Assembly: GCA_963676845.2 (NCBI GenBank)
Contig: CAXXKK010000006.1
Span: 1 to 64,000 of the forward strand
Origin: G963662675 sp963676845
GTDB taxonomy: Bacteria > Bacteroidota > Bacteroidia > Bacteroidales > Prolixibacteraceae
Reading direction: 5' to 3'
DNA length: 64,000 nucleotides
Every line of letters starts with the position of its first letter. The first letter of the stretch is position 1. Positions 60,922-64,000 of this stretch are shown in pieces. The translations under genes were made by a program, and so were the position numbers. The notes under the pieces are model-generated. The model was not told the DNA's origin and ran no database searches. It saw only the letters and a program-made list of their open reading frames with translations.

Positions 60922-61374
60922 ATGACAGATCATTATGCAATCGTTCACGGGCCAAACCTCAATATGTTGGGGAAACGTGAAATTGGTATTTATGGTGGTA
61001 AAACAATGGAAGATATCAACGATGAAGTTGCAAAAGAAGCAGAAAAACTTGGTGTCTCCGTTGAGTTTTTTCAATCCAATTCGGAGGGTGCATTAGTAAG
61101 CTTTATTCAGGAATGCAGAGGTAGAGTTAAAGGAGTTGTCATCAATGCCGGAGCTTACACGCACTATTCAATAGCCTTGCGTGATGCGATACTTTCGTCG
61201 CAGGTAAGAGTTGTTGAAGCACATATTTCTAATATTTATAAAAGAGAGTCTTTCAGGCATCTTTCAGTTATTGCCCCAGCATGTATAGGGCAAATCTGTG
61301 GTTTAGGATCTCACGGATATATTTTGGCTCTTAGAGCTTTAACTGAAGAAAAATTAGATCCCTGGCAAGCTTAA
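60922..61374 (+). CDS. Type II 3-dehydroquinate dehydratase homologue, catalytic residues intact
   Basis: 150 residues. Signature HGPNLNMLGKREIGIYG, INAGAYTHYSIALRDA and EAHISNIYKRESFR. By M. tuberculosis AroQ numbering, N12, R19, Y24, N75, H81, H101, R108 and R112 are all in place, so it should be able to dehydrate 3-dehydroquinate or an analogue. FQSNSEG replaces the common FQSNHEG. No shikimate-pathway gene is near; the next gene is a divergent paralogue 13 bases downstream, so a catabolic role with it is more likely than chorismate synthesis (inference). Confidence 0.92.
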   Translation: MTDHYAIVHGPNLNMLGKREIGIYGGKTMEDINDEVAKEAEKLGVSVEFFQSNSEGALVSFIQECRGRVKGVVINAGAYTHYSIALRDAILSSQVRVVEAHISNIYKRESFRHLSVIAPACIGQICGLGSHGYILALRALTEEKLDPWQA

Positions 61375-61386
61375 TACTTAGGAATA

Positions 61387-61842
61387 ATGAGCAAGAATTT
61401 AAATAAACGAAAATTTTTAGTGGTTTCGGGTCCTAACCTGAACCTGTTAGGAACACGTAAAGCTTCAATCTACGGAAAAGGTACGTTGGAGGATATTCAT
61501 CTGGGGTTGAAAAAATCGGCAGAAGAACTGGGTGTTGAAGTTGAATGTTACCAGTTTAACGGAGAAGGTGAGATTATCGATTGCCTTCAAAAAGCAACTC
61601 ATGAATTTGATGGGGTGATAATCAATGCCGGAGCTTTGGCTCACTATAGCTATACCCTTCGCAGTGTAATTGGTTCCATGCTTTTGCCTTGTATCGAGGT
61701 TTTTATTTCAAATGTACATACACGTGAAGAGTTTCGTCATCAATCTGTTATTGCCCCTGTTTGTGTAGGTGTAATTTCCGGATTTGGTGCAAAAAGCTAT
61801 ATCCTAGCACTAGAGGCTTTAGTTAATATTGGAGAAATATAG
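61387..61842 (+). CDS. Type II dehydroquinase paralogue lacking the catalytic histidine
   Basis: 151 residues. Same fold and motifs as its neighbour (SGPNLNLLGTRKASIYG, INAGALAHYSYTLRSV) with N17, R24, Y29, N80, H86 and R113 retained, but the general-acid His of EVHISN is replaced by Phe (F106 in IEVFISNVHTREEF) and the ALRDA Asp by Ser. Dehydroquinase chemistry in the usual way is therefore unlikely. It may form hetero-oligomers with the intact copy, bind a ligand, or catalyse another step. Co-transcribed with the intact copy and with a TIM-barrel gene 27 bases on. Confidence 0.9.
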   Translation: MSKNLNKRKFLVVSGPNLNLLGTRKASIYGKGTLEDIHLGLKKSAEELGVEVECYQFNGEGEIIDCLQKATHEFDGVIINAGALAHYSYTLRSVIGSMLLPCIEVFISNVHTREEFRHQSVIAPVCVGVISGFGAKSYILALEALVNIGEI

Positions 61843-61853
61843 AATATTTTAAT

Positions 61854-61860
61854 AGGAGGA
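61854..61860 (+). promoter_or_regulatory. Strong Shine-Dalgarno site before the second TIM barrel
   Basis: AGGAGGA nine bases before the ATG at 61870. The other genes of this region lack such a site. Confidence 0.6.
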
Positions 61861-61869
61861 AATTTTTCA

Positions 61870-62637
61870 ATGAGTATACGTTGGAGCAAAATGGCAAATG
61901 ATTCTGCAAGTATTGTAAAGGCAGCATCTGATGGTTTTAATTGTATTGAGCTGACAGTTGATCATGTGATGGGTATGAATGATGATCAATTTCTTCTAGA
62001 GAAGAATTTATTCCTTCAGTACAAAATTGTTCCTGAGGTATGTTCATCTATAATTCCTTCCGACGTTTGGGTAACAGAGAAAGGCTTTAACTTGTATGTG
62101 TGGACTGAATATATGAAGAAAGCCATTGTCCGTTTATCTGAAATAGGATGTAAAAAAGTGGTTTGGAGTAATGGCCGATCCCGGGTGTTACCAGAAGAGG
62201 GAGATATTAGTGAAAGCAAGGCCCAGGTTCGTCAGTTTTTGCATATGCTTTGTGGAATTGCAGAAAAGTATGATATAACTGTTTTAATAGAGCCGCTTAG
62301 TCCCCGAAAAACAAACTTTCTAAATACGATGGGGGAGATTGGTAAATTCTTGCCTTTAATTCCGGAGAATAATTTATCATCGCTTATTAGCTTGCGTGAA
62401 TTGGAAGAAATTGGCTTTACTACTGATAAATTTTCCAGCTATTCAGATTTGATCAGCTATGTGTATGTGGAAAATCCGGCTCAGATAAGCGGGAAAAGGC
62501 TTGCTCCAACATCTGTAGATGCATATGATTATTCAGTTTTTATGTCAGCATTAAAAGAAATAAACTATGAAGGCATCATCAGCTTGCCGGAAGATGCTGA
62601 TGCAAATACATTAAAATTTCTTCAGTCTTTCCTCTAG
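61870..62637 (+). CDS. Xylose isomerase-like TIM-barrel protein with lost metal ligands
   Basis: 255 residues. The N-terminus DGFNCIELTVDH and the middle part VLIEPLSPRKTNFLNTMGEI belong to the xylose-isomerase-like TIM-barrel fold, with the first ligand E141 retained. The remaining ligands are not found: SSLISLRELEEIGF replaces the usual LDxxH, SYVYVENPAQ replaces the HxHLxD strand, and the final Glu is part of SLPED with Pro at the expected position. Either a different metal-free activity or a non-catalytic partner of the intact barrel at 56087. Last gene of the dehydroquinase operon; convergent terminator follows. Confidence 0.75.
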   Translation: MSIRWSKMANDSASIVKAASDGFNCIELTVDHVMGMNDDQFLLEKNLFLQYKIVPEVCSSIIPSDVWVTEKGFNLYVWTEYMKKAIVRLSEIGCKKVVWSNGRSRVLPEEGDISESKAQVRQFLHMLCGIAEKYDITVLIEPLSPRKTNFLNTMGEIGKFLPLIPENNLSSLISLRELEEIGFTTDKFSSYSDLISYVYVENPAQISGKRLAPTSVDAYDYSVFMSALKEINYEGIISLPEDADANTLKFLQSFL

Positions 62638-62742
62638 TATTCGCTAGATAAAAAATTATCAGATTATTGCTTTTAATTATCAGGTATTTAGTGTTCTGCA
62701 TTAATATCTTATCGATATCATTTTGCAAAACTTTTTATATAA

Positions 62743-62776
62743 AAAAGACTGCCTCAAATAAATGAAGCAGTCTTTT
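62743..62776. terminator. Terminator between the TIM-barrel gene and MFS permease
   Basis: Stem AAAAGACTGC (62743-62752) / GCAGTCTTTT (62767-62776) between converging genes, with T-runs on both strands. Confidence 0.85.
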
Positions 62777-62792
62777 GTTGCAATAAAATATC

Positions 62793-64000
62793 TTAGTCTG
62801 GTAATACTTCTGTTGTATCCAGATCTAAATTTTTAGATGGAATTTTATAAGCAGCAATTCCTGAAACTACTAATGGAATTGAGAAAATTATAAATAAGTT
62901 AGGGATTGAAAAATTCAAATCAGTAAGATATCCAAAAAGAGCTGGCCCAGCAATGGCTCCAAGTCGTCCTGCTCCGGTAGCCCAACCAATACCTGTTGTT
63001 CTCACTTCTGCATCGTAAACGCGAGCTGTTGTTGGCCAGTAACCATTGAAACCTCCTTGAACAAATATTCCGATAAGGAAAGTTGCAATAAATATAAGAG
63101 CGGTGCTTAATGGTAAATTACCATAAATTACCATAATGGAAAATGCAATCATGAAGAAAGTAAAAATTAGCTTTCTTAAATTGAATTTTGCTGCCAGCCA
63201 TCCAATTCCTGTACTGCCAATGAAAGCTCCTACATTCAAGACCATTCCTACATAAGTTGCCATTTCGAAAGGCAATCCCTGTTGGGTAGCAATACTTGGA
63301 ACCCAACTGATAAGGGTATATAAAGTCATGAATCCAAAGAAAATACCAATCCAAAGACGAATTGTGGATGATTTATATTCAGGCATAAATAAGGTTTTTA
63401 CGTTGGCCTGACGAGGAGCTTCAATTTCTGGAAGTTCATCGATTTCATCTTCTCCGATTTTCTTTAAGATTGTATTGACCTTTTTTAATGCATTTTTAGG
63501 ACGTCTTAGTAAAAGATAATCAATAGATTCAGGCATGAACAGTATTACCAGGATTAGCATTAGTAATGAGAATATACCTGCTCCCATAAATGCATATCTC
63601 CATCCAAATTCAGGGACTGCCCAAGCTGTGAAAAAACCAGTTAGAATAGCACCAATGGGATAACCTGCCTGAACAAAACCAACAGCTAAGTCTTTTCTAA
63701 ATTTGTTAGAGAACTCAGCAGTAATCGCAGCTAATGTAGGTAGAAGTCCGCCAATTCCTAAGCCAGCAAAGAAACGAAGAACTAATAATACGTAATAGCT
63801 TTCAACATAGGCTGAACCAATCATTGATGCAGACAGGGTAGTCATTGCAATGATGAATAATTTTCTTCTGCCGATTCTGTCCGCCAGAGGAGCTAGAAAA
63901 AGGCAGCCCAAAGTCATGCCGGCTAATGCAGCACTGTAAATGTATCCCTGCAGTGTGTTTGATATTCCCCATTCTGCCTGAATTTCAGATCCTGTATATG
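62793..64000 (-). CDS. MFS permease of the aromatic acid:H+ symporter (AAHS/PcaK) type, 5' end beyond window
   Basis: The frame is open through base 64000, so the N-terminus is missing; from the ATG at 63917 374 residues are visible, and 27 further codons (WGISNTLQGYIYSAALAG) extend the conserved first loop upstream. The loop-2 motif LADRIGRRKLF, the helix-5 signature FAGLGIGGLLPTLAAITAEF and FMPESIDYLLLRRP are typical of AAHS permeases for protocatechuate, benzoate, vanillate or related acids. Converges with the TIM-barrel operon across a shared terminator. Import of the substrate of the 55-62.6 kb genes is a reasonable proposal. Confidence 0.88.
   Translation of the reverse strand, partial: YTGSEIQAEWGISNTLQGYIYSAALAGMTLGCLFLAPLADRIGRRKLFIIAMTTLSASMIGSAYVESYYVLLVLRFFAGLGIGGLLPTLAAITAEFSNKFRKDLAVGFVQAGYPIGAILTGFFTAWAVPEFGWRYAFMGAGIFSLLMLILVILFMPESIDYLLLRRPKNALKKVNTILKKIGEDEIDELPEIEAPRQANVKTLFMPEYKSSTIRLWIGIFFGFMTLYTLISWVPSIATQQGLPFEMATYVGMVLNVGAFIGSTGIGWLAAKFNLRKLIFTFFMIAFSIMVIYGNLPLSTALIFIATFLIGIFVQGGFNGYWPTTARVYDAEVRTTGIGWATGAGRLGAIAGPALFGYLTDLNFSIPNLFIIFSIPLVVSGIAAYKIPSKNLDLDTTEVLPD

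Noticed and set aside
60922..61842. Biosynthetic shikimate-pathway role of both dehydroquinase homologues
   Set aside because: No aroB, aroE, aroK or aroA neighbours, and one copy has lost its catalytic His.
1..64000. CRISPR arrays, rRNA or tRNA genes, transposases and phage genes
   Set aside because: No spaced direct repeats with unique spacers (the 29014 array has short related linkers and reverses orientation), no tRNA cloverleaf, and no recombinase or phage protein among the coding regions.

Overview
The window is AT-rich DNA from a member of the Bacteroidota, most likely class Bacteroidia (a Marinilabiliales- or Prolixibacteraceae-like organism; the family is inference). The grounds are a SusC/SusD pair with secreted glycosidases, a short primary sigma factor without region 1.1, a Bacteroidota-type -33/-7 promoter (TTTG-N20-TATATTTG) before that sigma gene, mostly Shine-Dalgarno-free starts, and many lipoproteins. 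Butyrate kinase/phosphotransbutyrylase and a ferredoxin-MinD cluster suggest anaerobic or fermentative life.

Layout. 1-9.3 kb: the end of a polysaccharide or glycoside utilization locus (SusC partial, SusD, GH78 alpha-L-rhamnosidase, GH3 beta-glycosidase). 9.5-12 kb: Tat-exported alkaline phosphatase and a secreted metallo-beta-lactamase-fold hydrolase. 12-31 kb: housekeeping genes (htpG, primary sigma factor, HtrA protease, ECF sigma factor, two FKBP isomerases, mnmD, Sua5/YrdC, trkA/trkH, comEC, def, ruvX, phoH, purC). The gap before phoH holds an unusual array of TCCTTTT/AAAAGGAT motifs with a 20-base period that flips orientation at its centre. 31-41 kb: small membrane and signalling genes, including a CBS-domain histidine kinase with a decayed ATPase domain, a YgiQ radical SAM protein, buk-ptb, an MFS permease and a secreted CE1-like esterase.

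41.4-48.5 kb: a ten-gene minus-strand operon. It has two MinD-type ATPases with inserted ferredoxin domains, three NifX/dinitrogenase-cofactor-fold proteins, a DUF89 phosphatase, a DUF5320 miniprotein, a thioesterase, a dihydropterin-synthase-like metallohydrolase and a CoA-disulfide-reductase/rhodanese fusion. It resembles the Desulfovibrio orange-protein (ORP) systems and starts at a palindromic operator next to a promoter-like box. Pyruvate kinase follows.

50.5-64 kb: the most interesting region. Three consecutive exported alpha/beta-hydrolases are followed by a citrate-synthase-like lyase, a TIM-barrel isomerase/dehydratase-like protein, a CoA-acylating aldehyde dehydrogenase and a ThDP enzyme. 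Then come a membrane protein, two tandem type II dehydroquinase homologues (the second has lost the catalytic His), a second TIM barrel that appears to have lost its metal ligands, and a convergent aromatic-acid-type MFS permease cut by the window end. The enzyme set parallels myo-inositol catabolism (TIM-barrel dehydratase, ThDP ring hydrolase, CoA-acylating dehydrogenase) but with dehydroquinase-type enzymes. I propose a possibly undescribed ring-opening route for a hydroaromatic or cyclitol acid such as quinate or shikimate, perhaps released from esters by the upstream hydrolases. The substrate is inference.

No rRNA, tRNA, CRISPR array, transposase or phage gene was found.
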